Positions 17,780 to 27,345 of a DNA stretch of 64,000 bases are shown here, in pieces. The DNA is from Desulfosporosinus meridiei DSM 13257. GTDB lineage: Bacteria; Bacillota; Desulfitobacteriia; Desulfitobacteriales; Desulfitobacteriaceae. Made by a program: the position numbers and the translations under genes. The stretch is from positions 4,546,501 through 4,610,500 of the forward strand of contig NC_018515.1 in assembly GCF_000231385.2 (NCBI RefSeq), in the 5' to 3' direction. Position 1 is the first letter of the stretch; every line of letters starts with the position of its first letter. The notes under the pieces are model-generated. The model searched no databases and was not told the DNA's origin. It saw nothing but the letters and a program-made list of their open reading frames with translations.

Positions 17780-17808
17780 AAGACCGTTCCCATAATGAGA
17801 ACGATCTT
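17780..17808 (-). terminator. Terminator of amtB-glnB
   Basis: AAGATCGTTC and GAACGGTCTT pair on the minus strand (one G-T pair) around a 9-nt loop, followed by ATTTTATATTT. It lies about 80 bp after the glnB stop. The remaining 17611-17779 holds only the promoter/leader side of the small-protein genes. Confidence 0.75.
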
Positions 17809-17890
17809 TACAGCTGAGAATCATTTTTGCTCCAATTATTTTCAGGATACCTTTGAACTCTGATAATATCCCCTTCTTGTTCATTAAGAA

Positions 17891-18247
<357 letters not shown>

Positions 18248-18293
18248 TTATTTTGCTTTTAATCAAGCACTTAGGTGGTTCCTAATCTAGAAG

Positions 18294-19523
18294 TTAAATA
18301 AACTCTGAATAAGCAGTTTCTCCGTGTAGTGATAAATCTAAGCCATTGGCCTCTTGTTCTTCATTTACCCGTAGCTTGGTTACCAGACCAATAACTTTTA
18401 AGATTATGAATGTAGCCGCGATAGCAAACACCACTGTCACTAAAACACTTGTCGCTTGGATTCCTAACTGGGCAGGATTTCCGTAAAGCAGTCCATCAGC
18501 GCCGGCGGAATTGATTGTTTTCGTCGCAAAGAGTCCTGTTGCCAGAGCTCCCCAGGTGCCTCCGATTCCATGACATCCAAAAGCATCAAGCGCGTCATCA
18601 TAGCCGAATTTTGCTTTGAGTATACTGATAGCAATGTAACAAACTAAACCGCCAATTAAACCTATTACTATAGAGGCGAGGGGGGTTACGAATCCGCAAG
18701 CCGGAGTAATAGCAACTAAACCGCTAATAGCTCCACTGGCTACACCAAGCATCGTGGTTTTTCCCCTATGCATTCGTTCTACTAAGGCCCACGCGACTGC
18801 AGCTGCAGCGGCGGCTGTATTCGTATTAACAAAGACCATACCTGCTAACCCATTTGCACCCAAGGCACTCCCGGCATTAAAGCCAAACCAGCCAAACCAC
18901 AGGAGCCCAGCACCTAAAACAGTCATTGGCAGGTGATGGGGTGCCATGGATTCTTTACCCAGGCCTTTACGCTTTCCAAGGACTAAGGCAGCAATTAAGG
19001 CTGAGTATCCTGAGCTAATATGAACCACATTTCCTCCTGCGAAATCAAGTGCTCCAAGATTTCTTAAGAACCCGCCAATACCCCAAACCCAGTGTGCTAC
19101 TGGATCATAAACAAAGGTTGCCCATAAAAGAATAAATAATATAAATGCTGGAAAACGCATCCGTTCCGCAATTGAGCCGCTAATTAAAGCAGGGGTTATT
19201 ACAGCAAACATCATTTGAAATCCCATAAAGACAATTGCAGGAAGAGTGGCAGCATAGTCTGGATTAGGATCCATTCCAACTCCATTTAAACCCAACCAAT
19301 CTAGCCCTCCAATTAAACCATGTTGATCAGTTCCAAAAGCTAAGGTGAACCCTATTAAAATCCATTGCAGCGAAATAAGTCCGATAGTAATCCAACTATG
19401 CATAAATGTCCCAAGAACATTCTTTTTACGAACCATACCTCCATAGAAAAGCGCCAAACCAGGGGTCATCAGCAAAACCATAGCTGAGGATACTAGTATA
19501 AAGGCTGTATCTCCCGTATCCAT
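18294..19523 (-). CDS. amtB: Ammonium transporter Amt
   Basis: Eleven-segment inner-membrane ammonium channel, 409 aa. It starts with the family N-terminus FILVSSAMVLLMTPGLALFY. The twin pore histidines are present in DPVAHWVWGIGGFL and AFGCHGIGGTWGALATG. AAGGAGGAATAATT precedes ATG 19523. Forms an operon with glnB; the pair would take up ammonium under nitrogen limitation and feed the nearby glutamate synthase-like enzyme. Confidence 0.96.
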   Translation of the reverse strand: MDTGDTAFILVSSAMVLLMTPGLALFYGGMVRKKNVLGTFMHSWITIGLISLQWILIGFTLAFGTDQHGLIGGLDWLGLNGVGMDPNPDYAATLPAIVFMGFQMMFAVITPALISGSIAERMRFPAFILFILLWATFVYDPVAHWVWGIGGFLRNLGALDFAGGNVVHISSGYSALIAALVLGKRKGLGKESMAPHHLPMTVLGAGLLWFGWFGFNAGSALGANGLAGMVFVNTNTAAAAAAVAWALVERMHRGKTTMLGVASGAISGLVAITPACGFVTPLASIVIGLIGGLVCYIAISILKAKFGYDDALDAFGCHGIGGTWGALATGLFATKTINSAGADGLLYGNPAQLGIQATSVLVTVVFAIAATFIILKVIGLVTKLRVNEEQEANGLDLSLHGETAYSEFI

Positions 19524-19697
19524 AATTATTCCTCCTTAATAGAAAACTAGTTACACCATGCCCTCCCATAGGCATATTCTTAGTCCCACTTATTTTTCCA
19601 GAAAAAATCTTAGAAAGACCCATACATTTCGATTGCATAAGGCAACCCGACTTAATCTAGGCTTAAGAAACAGGCCCTTACCCTCGTCAAAACTAAA

Positions 19698-19737
19698 GGC
19701 GCTTTGAGAGTACTCTTTACGAGTATCTCAAAGCGCC
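19698..19737 (-). terminator. Long hairpin between the DUF445 and amtB transcription units
   Basis: GGCGCTTTGAGA and TCTCAAAGCGCC pair, extended by TACTC/GAGTA with one bulged G. On the minus strand CTTTAGTTTTG follows. It probably ends the DUF445 operon some 200 bp downstream of 19939; a role in the amtB leader is less likely. A direct repeat of CCGGAGG lies at about 19877-19890. Confidence 0.55.
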
Positions 19738-19938
19738 ATTGCTTTGCCTAACTTCCAGATATCTTATTTTTGGTTGTGCACAACCTTATGATAGGTATTC
19801 TAGCATAAAGGTCAAACCAATTACAATACTTTCTTCCTAAGAATCCTGTATACCTACTAGAACAGAGGTCAGAAGCCGGAGGCCGGAGGTTAATTATCTA
19901 GCGAACAAAGGAGTGGGCAACGTATCTATCTTAGTTGC

Positions 19939-21258
19939 CTAATAGATTTTTGGTATATAATTCATCAATGCAGGCATGACGAAGGGATTATAGATAAACT
20001 CTAAGAATAGAAATAAGCTAAGCCCTACAAAGCCACCGATCATTGAACCATTGATCCGAATCCATTGCAGGTCGTTCCCGGCTTTATCTTGGACAAACTG
20101 ATTGAGATCCTGATCCGTGTACTCTGCTAACGTCTCCCTCACCATGTTTCCGATGACATCATGTTCATTGTAAATCACTCGACAAAGGATATCCACGAGA
20201 AAGGAATTGGCCTCCTGGCAAAAAGCTTGATCGTTTTTAAGGTTATGCCAGATTTTCTCCATATAATGCTTAAGCAAGTGCTCCAGCACAGTTGGCTCCA
20301 TGGTTTTCGATGGCGTAATTGCAGACTTTATGGCTGTACTAATCACAGTTTCCAAGAAGCGCTCTGTCAATGGGTCAGCTAATACTGATTCTTTCCAAGT
20401 ATCCATCCAAGTGCAAAATTCCGGATCCTCGATCAACAACTCCACTTCTTCCACCAGCTTGTCCTTTAAACTGAGACGCAAAGGATTATTATGATCTTTT
20501 AATCTGCGTAAGGTCAAAAGCAACTCAACCTGCAAAGCGTCAGCAGCTTCATCCAGGTTTAAACCGTCTGACTTTTCAACAAAGCCTAACAAAGTACGAA
20601 ATATTGCTCCTCCGTTGCTTACTTTCTCTTGTTTTATTTTTTCAAGGTATTTAATAATAATTTGCCGTGTTTCCATTTGAGAGGCTTTATCCCATAATCC
20701 TTCTGCTATCTGATCCAGGCCTTGATCAATATATCCTTTATTTAATGCCCATCGGCTTCCAGCCTGCAGCCTCACGGCTAAGTTCCAGGCCTGAGAATTA
20801 GCTTGTAAAAAGTCTGAAAGCCTTTTTGCTAATTGGTTGGGAGCTTGTTTCTCTAAATATCCCTGAAGATAGGGTGCCAGCTTCTCCGCTAGATATTCAG
20901 AACCACCTTTCCGATCAAGGTATTTAATAAGGGAATCCATAACGGGAACCTTTTCAATCCTCTGACGAATAAGATCCATTCGCAAAAGCTCAGATTGAAC
21001 CATGGAAGCAACCGCTTCGATAACTTTTTCTCGGTTCCGAGGAATAAGAGCTGTGTGAAAACCCCAGCCCAGGGGCTTTTGGAAAATCGCTGTCACCGCA
21101 AACCAATCTGCGATTCCCCCTACCAATGCTGCTTCTAAAACAAAATTCACTAGCCTGATCTTTAAGTCATTGGGATTGTAGTGTTGTATTACCGCTGCAC
21201 CAATAAAGAGTATAAAAACCGTTGCTAAAGTGAGATTAGCCTTTTTGTGATAATTCAT
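19939..21258 (-). CDS. DUF445 family membrane protein (second of a pair)
   Basis: 439-aa protein of the DUF445/YheB-like family, whose function is unknown. It has an N-terminal hydrophobic segment, the motif GGIADWFAVTAIFQKPLGWGFH near residue 45, long amphipathic helices, and a C-terminal DKAGNDLQWIRINGSMIGGFVG before a last membrane segment. Its ATG shares one base with the upstream gene's TAA (TAATG), so translation is probably coupled. Homologous to its upstream neighbour through duplication. Confidence 0.85.
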   Translation of the reverse strand: MNYHKKANLTLATVFILFIGAAVIQHYNPNDLKIRLVNFVLEAALVGGIADWFAVTAIFQKPLGWGFHTALIPRNREKVIEAVASMVQSELLRMDLIRQRIEKVPVMDSLIKYLDRKGGSEYLAEKLAPYLQGYLEKQAPNQLAKRLSDFLQANSQAWNLAVRLQAGSRWALNKGYIDQGLDQIAEGLWDKASQMETRQIIIKYLEKIKQEKVSNGGAIFRTLLGFVEKSDGLNLDEAADALQVELLLTLRRLKDHNNPLRLSLKDKLVEEVELLIEDPEFCTWMDTWKESVLADPLTERFLETVISTAIKSAITPSKTMEPTVLEHLLKHYMEKIWHNLKNDQAFCQEANSFLVDILCRVIYNEHDVIGNMVRETLAEYTDQDLNQFVQDKAGNDLQWIRINGSMIGGFVGLSLFLFLEFIYNPFVMPALMNYIPKIY

Positions 21259-22478
21259 TATCGTAACACCATCCCAAGTATGTAAATCAACATTCCCGCT
21301 AAACCACCCACAACTGAGCCATTAATCCTGATCATTTGCAGGTCGTTGCCTGCTTTATCCTCAATCAACTCAACTAGCTTGTCATCGGTCAAAGGGTCTA
21401 AGCCTTCACGAACAATGCGCCCGATGGCATTATGATGGTTATTAATCTGTTTATCAAGGAAGCTCTTGACTTCTTGATTAACCCTCCCTCTCAGATCACT
21501 ATTTTGTTTATATTTTTCCAGAAGTCTGGGCCAATTGTGGTTTAAATAGCCTGTTTCTATGGAGCCAGCAAAAACATTATTTATCTCCAAGGTTTTCAAC
21601 CCCGAATCTAAGGCTGCAAAAATCAAGCCATCAACTCGTTCTTGAAGTAAAGTCTTAGTTTTAAGTTCCAAAGCAAATTTAAGTATTAAATCCCTAAGCC
21701 ACTTTTGCACTGTCCCATCCTCTAAAGTCACTTTAACCTTTGCCTGCAAACCTTGGGCAAGCTCAGCTGAGGATGGCAGAAACATGCCGATCATTTTTCT
21801 TGTTGAGTTATTATCTTCGTACCTTTTTAAGGCCGCTTCAATCATGTCTTTCAGGGCATCTTGAACCGCCGGTTGATCTATGATACCGGAGATTGTATGG
21901 CAAATAGCCTGCAAAACATTATCCATATCTCGGTGTTCCATTGAAAACTCAATAACCTCGGCCAGGGTTTGGGAAAGATTTAAATCTCTTAGGTTATCGT
22001 TAAGCAATTCTTTAATTTGTCCTCTAAGTTCTTCTTGATTCTCCCGGTTCCGGATAGCTTGCAGCAAATTAACCAGCATATTACTCATCTTTGCTTGAAC
22101 TTCCTGCTCCTGAAAAACACGCAGTAATACGCCGGAAAAATCCCAGGCCGAGAGTTTACGTTTAAGCAGCTCCTGTGAGATTAATTCATTTTGTACCATA
22201 TCTGCCAAAGCTGCAAAAATACGTTCTCGGTTCTGAGGAATAATCTCAGTCCGCAAAATCCTACTGGGGCGAATACCCAACGGTCGCCGAAAAAGAGCTG
22301 TTACAGCAAACCAATCAGCAAGCCCTCCAATCATCCCTGCACTGCAGCCACTTGAGATAAGTCCTCCAATAACGCTCCCTTGAAGATAAAAGGGATAACT
22401 TACGAAGAAGCCTAGAGTAATACCCCCCAGAGTCAGATTTGCACTCCGAGTATTATTTTTCTTGATCATTTCTTTCAC
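21258..22478 (-). CDS. DUF445 family membrane protein (first of a pair)
   Basis: 406-aa paralogue of the following gene, with the same layout: an N-terminal membrane pair, GGLADWFAVTALFRRPLGIRP near 50, an extended helical middle, and DKAGNDLQMIRINGSVVGGLAG before the C-terminal membrane segment. The two conserved ends suggest both termini sit at the membrane with a long soluble middle. No catalytic residues were seen. The pair is monocistronic apart from itself; the region 22479-22694 upstream holds only promoter-like AT-rich sequence. Confidence 0.85.
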   Translation of the reverse strand: MKEMIKKNNTRSANLTLGGITLGFFVSYPFYLQGSVIGGLISSGCSAGMIGGLADWFAVTALFRRPLGIRPSRILRTEIIPQNRERIFAALADMVQNELISQELLKRKLSAWDFSGVLLRVFQEQEVQAKMSNMLVNLLQAIRNRENQEELRGQIKELLNDNLRDLNLSQTLAEVIEFSMEHRDMDNVLQAICHTISGIIDQPAVQDALKDMIEAALKRYEDNNSTRKMIGMFLPSSAELAQGLQAKVKVTLEDGTVQKWLRDLILKFALELKTKTLLQERVDGLIFAALDSGLKTLEINNVFAGSIETGYLNHNWPRLLEKYKQNSDLRGRVNQEVKSFLDKQINNHHNAIGRIVREGLDPLTDDKLVELIEDKAGNDLQMIRINGSVVGGLAGMLIYILGMVLR

Positions 22479-22694
22479 CTACAATAACTTTATCGACAAA
22501 TTAAGGTTCTTTCCAACTTATTTTAATCTATTTTAGAATATAGTACCAGTTGATCAAGGAAAATGTTGGTTAGCATAAGTCTCCACCCTAAACACTCCAG
22601 TCACAGCTTTGACAATGGCGTTATAGAGTAAGCTTCACATAGGTTGTCAAATCAGCAGCGATAAACTTAATTGCTTGTAGTTCTCTTTTCAGAG

Positions 22695-22732
22695 AAAAAG
22701 GCTCTAGCCAATATTTAGCCAGAGTCTTTTTT
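22695..22732 (-). terminator. Terminator of the acyl-CoA dehydrogenase gene
   Basis: On the minus strand AAAAAAGACTCTGGC and GCTAGAGCCTTTTT form a stem of mostly paired bases (mismatches at two positions), with TTTTTC following. It begins 29 bp after the stop at 22761. Confidence 0.8.
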
Positions 22733-22760
22733 GTGTTTTTGTTATGTTAAAAGCTTAAGC

Positions 22761-23999
22761 TTACTCATAAACCTTTTCTTCACTTAAATGGGCATTTAGG
22801 GCATCCTCTTCAATGAGCCGATGATTCAATAATTCTGTTTTTAATTCTTTATAATATTCATGTTGAATGATCAAATCCATAACTTCATTAGTTCCTGTCC
22901 ATATCATGATTAGCCGTATATCCCGTAATAACCTTTCTATGGGAAATACATTTGTATAACCTATCCCCCCCATTATTTGCATAGCATTGTTGACCACATC
23001 CCAAGCTGTGTTTGTTGCAAATTTTTTGGCCTCTGAAACTAAGCGTCTGCCCTGAGCTGCAGGAACTCCAGAGTCAATAGCTCTGGCTGTAGTGTAAACT
23101 AAAGCACGAGCAGCATCCAAGCGAGTTATTGAATCCGCGACCTTAAAACTCACTGCTTGAAAATCTTTGATTGTATGGTTAAAGGCCTTACGCTTAGTAC
23201 TATATGCCGTTGCTACTTGAAGTGCGGCTCTTGCCATTCCTAAAGCCCCCGCCGCACTTGTCATTCTTTCTGGAATCATCATTTGATAGAAGATCTCAGC
23301 GGCTCGGTTTTCTTGGCCTAAGAGATTCTTACCGGGAATTCGAACATCTTTAAAGACAACTCTCCCCGCTCCCCCACCCCTTGTTCCCATTAGTCCATAG
23401 ACATGCCCTACCTCTACCCCAGGGCCACGGTCAACGATGAAAGCACTCATGCTTTCGTGGGATTTTCCCTCAGGGTTGGTCTTGGCATAAACCATGAAAT
23501 AATCTGCACCTTCCGCACCCACTACAAACCGCTTTTGCCCGTTGAGAATGAAGTCTTCGCCATGACGCACAGCCACAGTAGTAGCTCCAAAGAAGTCTGA
23601 TCCCCCTCGAGGTTCTGTCAGGGCTTCGGCAGTATAGATTTTCCCTTCTAAGGTTGGCTTTAGATAGCGCTGCTTTAAGTCTTCCGAACCAAAACGAGCT
23701 AGAGCCTCTCCGACAATAGACGGGAGGGAATAAAGGCACGCAAGGCTTGTTCCTAGAATCCCGATTTCTTCTAATACTCCAATTTCGTCAACCCAATTTA
23801 GGCCACGGCCGCCATACTCCGGGGAAAAACGCAAGCCTAAGAGATTAGCCCGGCCCAGATCCTTTAGGTATTCTACTGGGTAGACGACTTTTTCTTCATC
23901 CATATCCAGAATCAACTGCTTGGGAACTTTTTCTTTAACGAAGGCTATAGCCTCATTTTGTAGTTCTTTCTGGGCTTCAGTCAAGAGAAAATCAAACAT
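22761..23999 (-). CDS. Acyl-CoA dehydrogenase
   Basis: 412-aa FAD enzyme that oxidises an acyl-CoA to the 2-enoyl-CoA and passes electrons to ETF. Typical motifs are [18 protein letters not shown] (flavin site) and [19 protein letters not shown]. At the position where medium- and short-chain enzymes have the catalytic Glu (YEGT), this protein has WTGT (residues 367-370). A Glu at 244 in [15 protein letters not shown] matches the alternative base position used by isovaleryl- and long-chain-type enzymes. Substrate is therefore not a plain short-chain acyl-CoA by default. It lies 86 bp downstream of the MerR regulator and is probably controlled by it. No ETF genes in the window. Confidence 0.9.
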   Translation of the reverse strand: MFDFLLTEAQKELQNEAIAFVKEKVPKQLILDMDEEKVVYPVEYLKDLGRANLLGLRFSPEYGGRGLNWVDEIGVLEEIGILGTSLACLYSLPSIVGEALARFGSEDLKQRYLKPTLEGKIYTAEALTEPRGGSDFFGATTVAVRHGEDFILNGQKRFVVGAEGADYFMVYAKTNPEGKSHESMSAFIVDRGPGVEVGHVYGLMGTRGGGAGRVVFKDVRIPGKNLLGQENRAAEIFYQMMIPERMTSAAGALGMARAALQVATAYSTKRKAFNHTIKDFQAVSFKVADSITRLDAARALVYTTARAIDSGVPAAQGRRLVSEAKKFATNTAWDVVNNAMQIMGGIGYTNVFPIERLLRDIRLIMIWTGTNEVMDLIIQHEYYKELKTELLNHRLIEEDALNAHLSEEKVYE

Positions 24000-24085
24000 T
24001 CGAATATCCTCCCCTTTTGGACAGATTTTACACAGCTACCTTTCCCGTTGATAGGTCGATCAGCTCATAAATTAGTGACTGTCTG

Positions 24086-24505
24086 TTAGTCTTCCAAGGC
24101 AGTGTTTGCATTTTTGTTCTTACGTTTCTTAAGTAAGTCAGTAAATTGTTGCTGATAGTCTAATAATTCCGCTTTCAAGAGAGTTAGCTCTTGGATCTTT
24201 TCGTCAAGCTCTCGGAGCCGCTTTTCTCCGTAAGCTACTGCACGTTCCAGCTGGAGCCCTTCTGTACGATCAATGTCATAGAGATCGATCATTTCCTTAA
24301 TTTCTGCAAGAGAAAAGCCTAACCTTTTACCTCGCAGAATTAGGATTAAGCGGGCCCTTTCCCGAGGGCCATATAAGCGCTGGCTCATCTTTTCAAGGTG
24401 TAGTGGAGTGAGCAAACCCATTTCCTCGTAATAACGAATAGTTCTGGGGGTAATACATAGTTCTTGAGCCAAACTAGAAATACTCACGAGGGGCTGACCA
24501 ACCAA
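24086..24505 (-). CDS. MerR family transcriptional regulator
   Basis: 139-aa regulator: N-terminal winged helix (SISSLAQELCITPRTIRYYE), then a long dimerisation coiled coil (about 80-130) and no cysteine-rich metal site. This is the layout of MerR-type regulators of acyl-CoA and branched-chain degradation (LiuR-like). The start is TTG 24505: AAAGGAG lies 9 nt upstream and no ATG is in frame nearby. It precedes the acyl-CoA dehydrogenase gene, and a good palindrome sits in its own promoter, suggesting autoregulation and control of the dehydrogenase. Confidence 0.85.
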   Translation of the reverse strand: MVGQPLVSISSLAQELCITPRTIRYYEEMGLLTPLHLEKMSQRLYGPRERARLILILRGKRLGFSLAEIKEMIDLYDIDRTEGLQLERAVAYGEKRLRELDEKIQELTLLKAELLDYQQQFTDLLKKRKNKNANTALED

Positions 24506-24565
24506 ATAATTGCACTCCTTTCATAATTAATTAGGTAAGTAATATTATAAATATTCTGACACCAG

Positions 24566-24581
24566 TTTACGTTAACGTCAA
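24566..24581. promoter_or_regulatory. Probable MerR-family operator
   Basis: TTTACGTTAACGTCAA is a 16-bp near-perfect palindrome about 60 bp upstream of the MerR start. It resembles operators of the LiuR group of MerR regulators. On the minus strand TTAACG and TATAAT are 20 bp apart, a long spacer typical of MerR-controlled promoters. Confidence 0.6.
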
Positions 24582-24794
24582 GACCTTTTCTAGGAGAGGA
24601 AGCTGTCTTTCTCTCTCTAAGACGGGCGAGCAGTTTTTTTGTCTGGATTTTAGGGTCTTGGTAAAAGTAAGGGCTAATTGCCCGTTCACACTCGTTGCGT
24701 TCCCTGGCTCGTTGGATGTGCAGGAATTGCGCCAACCTCCGGGCAAATAAAACTTCATAATTAATGCTTAGCCTATACGTAAATCTTGGAAAAT

Positions 24795-24821
24795 GGGGAA
24801 CTATAAATAAAGTTCTACCCC
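24795..24821. promoter_or_regulatory. Inverted repeat upstream of the hydrogenase operon
   Basis: GGGGAACT (24795-24802) and AGTTCTACCCC (24811-24821) form an interrupted inverted repeat about 50 bp before the first hydrogenase gene. Possible operator or leader hairpin; no known regulator consensus was recognised. The rest of 24582-24870 holds no supported gene. Confidence 0.35.
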
Positions 24822-24870
24822 CAATGAATCAGATTAACCAGTCTATTTACCTTTATTAAGGAGGACACTC

Positions 24871-25395
24871 ATGTGTAACAACCCATTACTTAAGGATCCC
24901 TATCAACAATTGGATGACTATATTGACAGCATTCCCTATAAAAAAGAAAACCTTATTCTAATACTACATAGAGCTCAACAAATTTTCGGTTACTTACCAG
25001 ATAAAGTTCAATGGCACATTGCTCAGAAGTTGGATCTCCCCTCGGCTAAAATTTATGGCGTTGTGAGTTTTTATTCCTTCTTTACTATGAAGCCCCGGGG
25101 AAAACATGTGGCGAATGTTTGTATGGGGACAGCTTGCTTTGTCCGAGGATCTGAAAAGTTGCAAAAGGAAGTTGAAAGCCAGTTAGGGATTAAAACCGGA
25201 CAGACCACTGAAGATCAGCTTTTCTCTTTGGATTCGGTACGATGTATTGGGGCCTGTGGCCTTGCTCCTGTCATGACAGTGGATGGAAAAGTCCATGGAC
25301 GATTAGAAACTACTGCAGACATAAAACAAGCCCTTGCAAAATATCGCCCTGAAGGGACGCCTGAAGAGGCCAAAGGTACAAATAGTAATATTTGA
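24871..25395 (+). CDS. hydC: NADH-linked [FeFe] hydrogenase subunit, NuoE-like
   Basis: 174-aa thioredoxin-fold [2Fe-2S] subunit of a soluble multimeric [FeFe] hydrogenase. Cluster ligands are visible in CMGTACFVRGSE and CIGACGLAPVM, the four-cysteine pattern of NuoE/HndA. AAGGAGG precedes ATG 24871. First gene of a three-gene operon with NuoF-like and hydrogenase subunits; it relays electrons to or from NAD(H) in an HydABC/Hnd-type enzyme. Confidence 0.93.
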   Translation: MCNNPLLKDPYQQLDDYIDSIPYKKENLILILHRAQQIFGYLPDKVQWHIAQKLDLPSAKIYGVVSFYSFFTMKPRGKHVANVCMGTACFVRGSEKLQKEVESQLGIKTGQTTEDQLFSLDSVRCIGACGLAPVMTVDGKVHGRLETTADIKQALAKYRPEGTPEEAKGTNSNI

Positions 25396-25436
25396 GCGAG
25401 GTGCAATTCTTGGAATGGTAAAAGGAAGGGATCCAA

Positions 25437-27320
25437 ATGAAACTCAAAGACACTGCAGAACTTAATGAATTGAAAACTCAAAGCCTTGCTCTTCTTAAAA
25501 ATCGGCGTATTTCCAGCCCCCTAACAACCCTTGAGGCCCTAGGAAAACCTCGACACATTATGGTTTGTGGAGGAACCGGCTGCCATGCTTCGGAAAGCCC
25601 GGAAATTGCAGCTTTACTTAAAGAGGCGCTCAATCAGCGAGGGTTATCTGATCAAGTAGAAGTGCTGCAGACAGGGTGTTTTGGCTTCTGCGAAAAAGGC
25701 CCCATTCTTGAAATCCATCCTGACAATATTATGTATGTCCAAGTTTCCACCACAGATGTTGCTGATATTGTTGAGGAACACTTCATTCAAGGGAAACAAG
25801 TGGAACGTCTTCTCTATGTTGACCCCAGCTCGGAACAGCGTTTAGCCTCAGATTTCCCTTTTTATCACAGTCAGCTCCGCATTGCCCTGCGCAATTGCAG
25901 TTATATTGCTCCTGAGGACATTCGAGAATATATAGCCGCCGATGGATATCAGGCCTTAGCTAAAGTCCTTTTCAACATGTCTCCTGCTTCAGTCATTGAA
26001 GAAATCAAAAAAAGCGGCCTCCGGGGGCGGGGAGGCGGCGGCTTCCCTACCGGGGTGAAGTGGGAATTAACCAGTCAAGGGGAAGCTGCTCAACGCTATA
26101 TTATTTGTAATGCCGACGAAGGGGATCCGGGTGCCTTCATGGACCGATCTATCCTGGAGGGGGATCCTCATAGCGTCTTAGAGGCCATGCTTATTGCCGG
26201 CTCAGCCATTGGGGCAACTCATGGCTTTATCTACATCCGGGCGGAATACCCCCTGGCCATTCACCGCTTAGAAATTGCCATTAACCAAGCCAGAGAGTAT
26301 GGCTTGCTGGGGGAAAAGATATTAGGCAGTGATTTCAGTTTTGATGTGGACATTAAATATGGAGCCGGGGCTTTTGTATGCGGAGAAGAAACTGCCTTGA
26401 TTCATTCCATCGAAGGTGCGCGCGGAGAACCTTCTGTCAAACCCCCCTTCCCAGCTCAAGAAGGTCTGTGGGGTAAGCCAACTTGTGTGAACAATGTAGA
26501 GACCTTTGCTAATATCCCTCCTATTATTTTAAGAGGTTCGGACTGGTTTGCAGGGATTGGCACGGAAAAAAGCAAGGGAACTAAGGTATTTGCCCTAGCT
26601 GGAAAAGTTAACAATGTTGGACTGGTTGAAGTCCCAATGGGAACCACCCTCCGTCAAATAATTTTCGATACTGGCGGAGGAATCAAGAATCATAAGAGTT
26701 TCAAAGCAGCGCAAACCGGGGGGCCTTCCGGTGGATGTATCCCAACCAAGTATTTAGACACTCCGATCGACTACGAGTCCTTAATCTCCATTGGCTCTAT
26801 GATGGGCTCCGGGGGATTAATTGTTATGGATGATAGCGATTGCATGGTCAATATCGCCAAGTTTTTCCTAGAATTCACTGTGGACGAGTCTTGCGGTCGA
26901 TGTACAGCCTGCAGAGTAGGTACAAAACGTCTTCACGAAATTCTGACTAAAATAACGGAGGGCAAAGGAACTTTAGATGATTTAGATAGTTTAGAGCAAC
27001 TTAGCAAGATTATCAAGGACACCTCTCTTTGTGGACTCGGCCAAAGTGCTCCTAACCCCATTCTTTCTACGATAGAGTATTTTAGAGACGAATACCTGGC
27101 TCATATAGTTGATAAATCCTGTCCGGCTGGAGTCTGTAAGAGTTTAGTCAAATACAAGATTACTGATAAATGCAAGGGTTGTACTCTTTGCACCAAACAT
27201 TGTCCGGCTAATTGTATTAGCGGTTCCGTCAAGGAACCTCACATCATCGACGAAGAGCGTTGTCTCAAGTGCGGTGTATGTATGGAAAAGTGCCGCTTTG
27301 GTGCCATTGTACACCAATAA
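25437..27320 (+). CDS. hydB: NADH-linked [FeFe] hydrogenase subunit, NuoF-like
   Basis: 627-aa flavin/NAD-binding subunit. An N-terminal thioredoxin-like [2Fe-2S] domain (MVCGGTGCHASESPEIAALL) precedes the NuoF core with the NADH/FMN motif GRGGGGFPTGVKWE and FICNADEGDPGAFMD-like region (here IICNADEGDPGAFMD). The [4Fe-4S] ligands follow in ESCGRCTACRVGTKR, and the C-terminus carries two ferredoxin-type clusters, CKGCTLCTKHCPANC and CLKCGVCMEKCRFGA. This is the full HydB/HndC layout with the fused extra clusters, as in electron-bifurcating hydrogenases; bifurcation itself is inferred. Confidence 0.95.
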   Translation: MKLKDTAELNELKTQSLALLKNRRISSPLTTLEALGKPRHIMVCGGTGCHASESPEIAALLKEALNQRGLSDQVEVLQTGCFGFCEKGPILEIHPDNIMYVQVSTTDVADIVEEHFIQGKQVERLLYVDPSSEQRLASDFPFYHSQLRIALRNCSYIAPEDIREYIAADGYQALAKVLFNMSPASVIEEIKKSGLRGRGGGGFPTGVKWELTSQGEAAQRYIICNADEGDPGAFMDRSILEGDPHSVLEAMLIAGSAIGATHGFIYIRAEYPLAIHRLEIAINQAREYGLLGEKILGSDFSFDVDIKYGAGAFVCGEETALIHSIEGARGEPSVKPPFPAQEGLWGKPTCVNNVETFANIPPIILRGSDWFAGIGTEKSKGTKVFALAGKVNNVGLVEVPMGTTLRQIIFDTGGGIKNHKSFKAAQTGGPSGGCIPTKYLDTPIDYESLISIGSMMGSGGLIVMDDSDCMVNIAKFFLEFTVDESCGRCTACRVGTKRLHEILTKITEGKGTLDDLDSLEQLSKIIKDTSLCGLGQSAPNPILSTIEYFRDEYLAHIVDKSCPAGVCKSLVKYKITDKCKGCTLCTKHCPANCISGSVKEPHIIDEERCLKCGVCMEKCRFGAIVHQ

Positions 27321-27345
27321 GTTACCCCCAAAGGAGGACTCTGTC

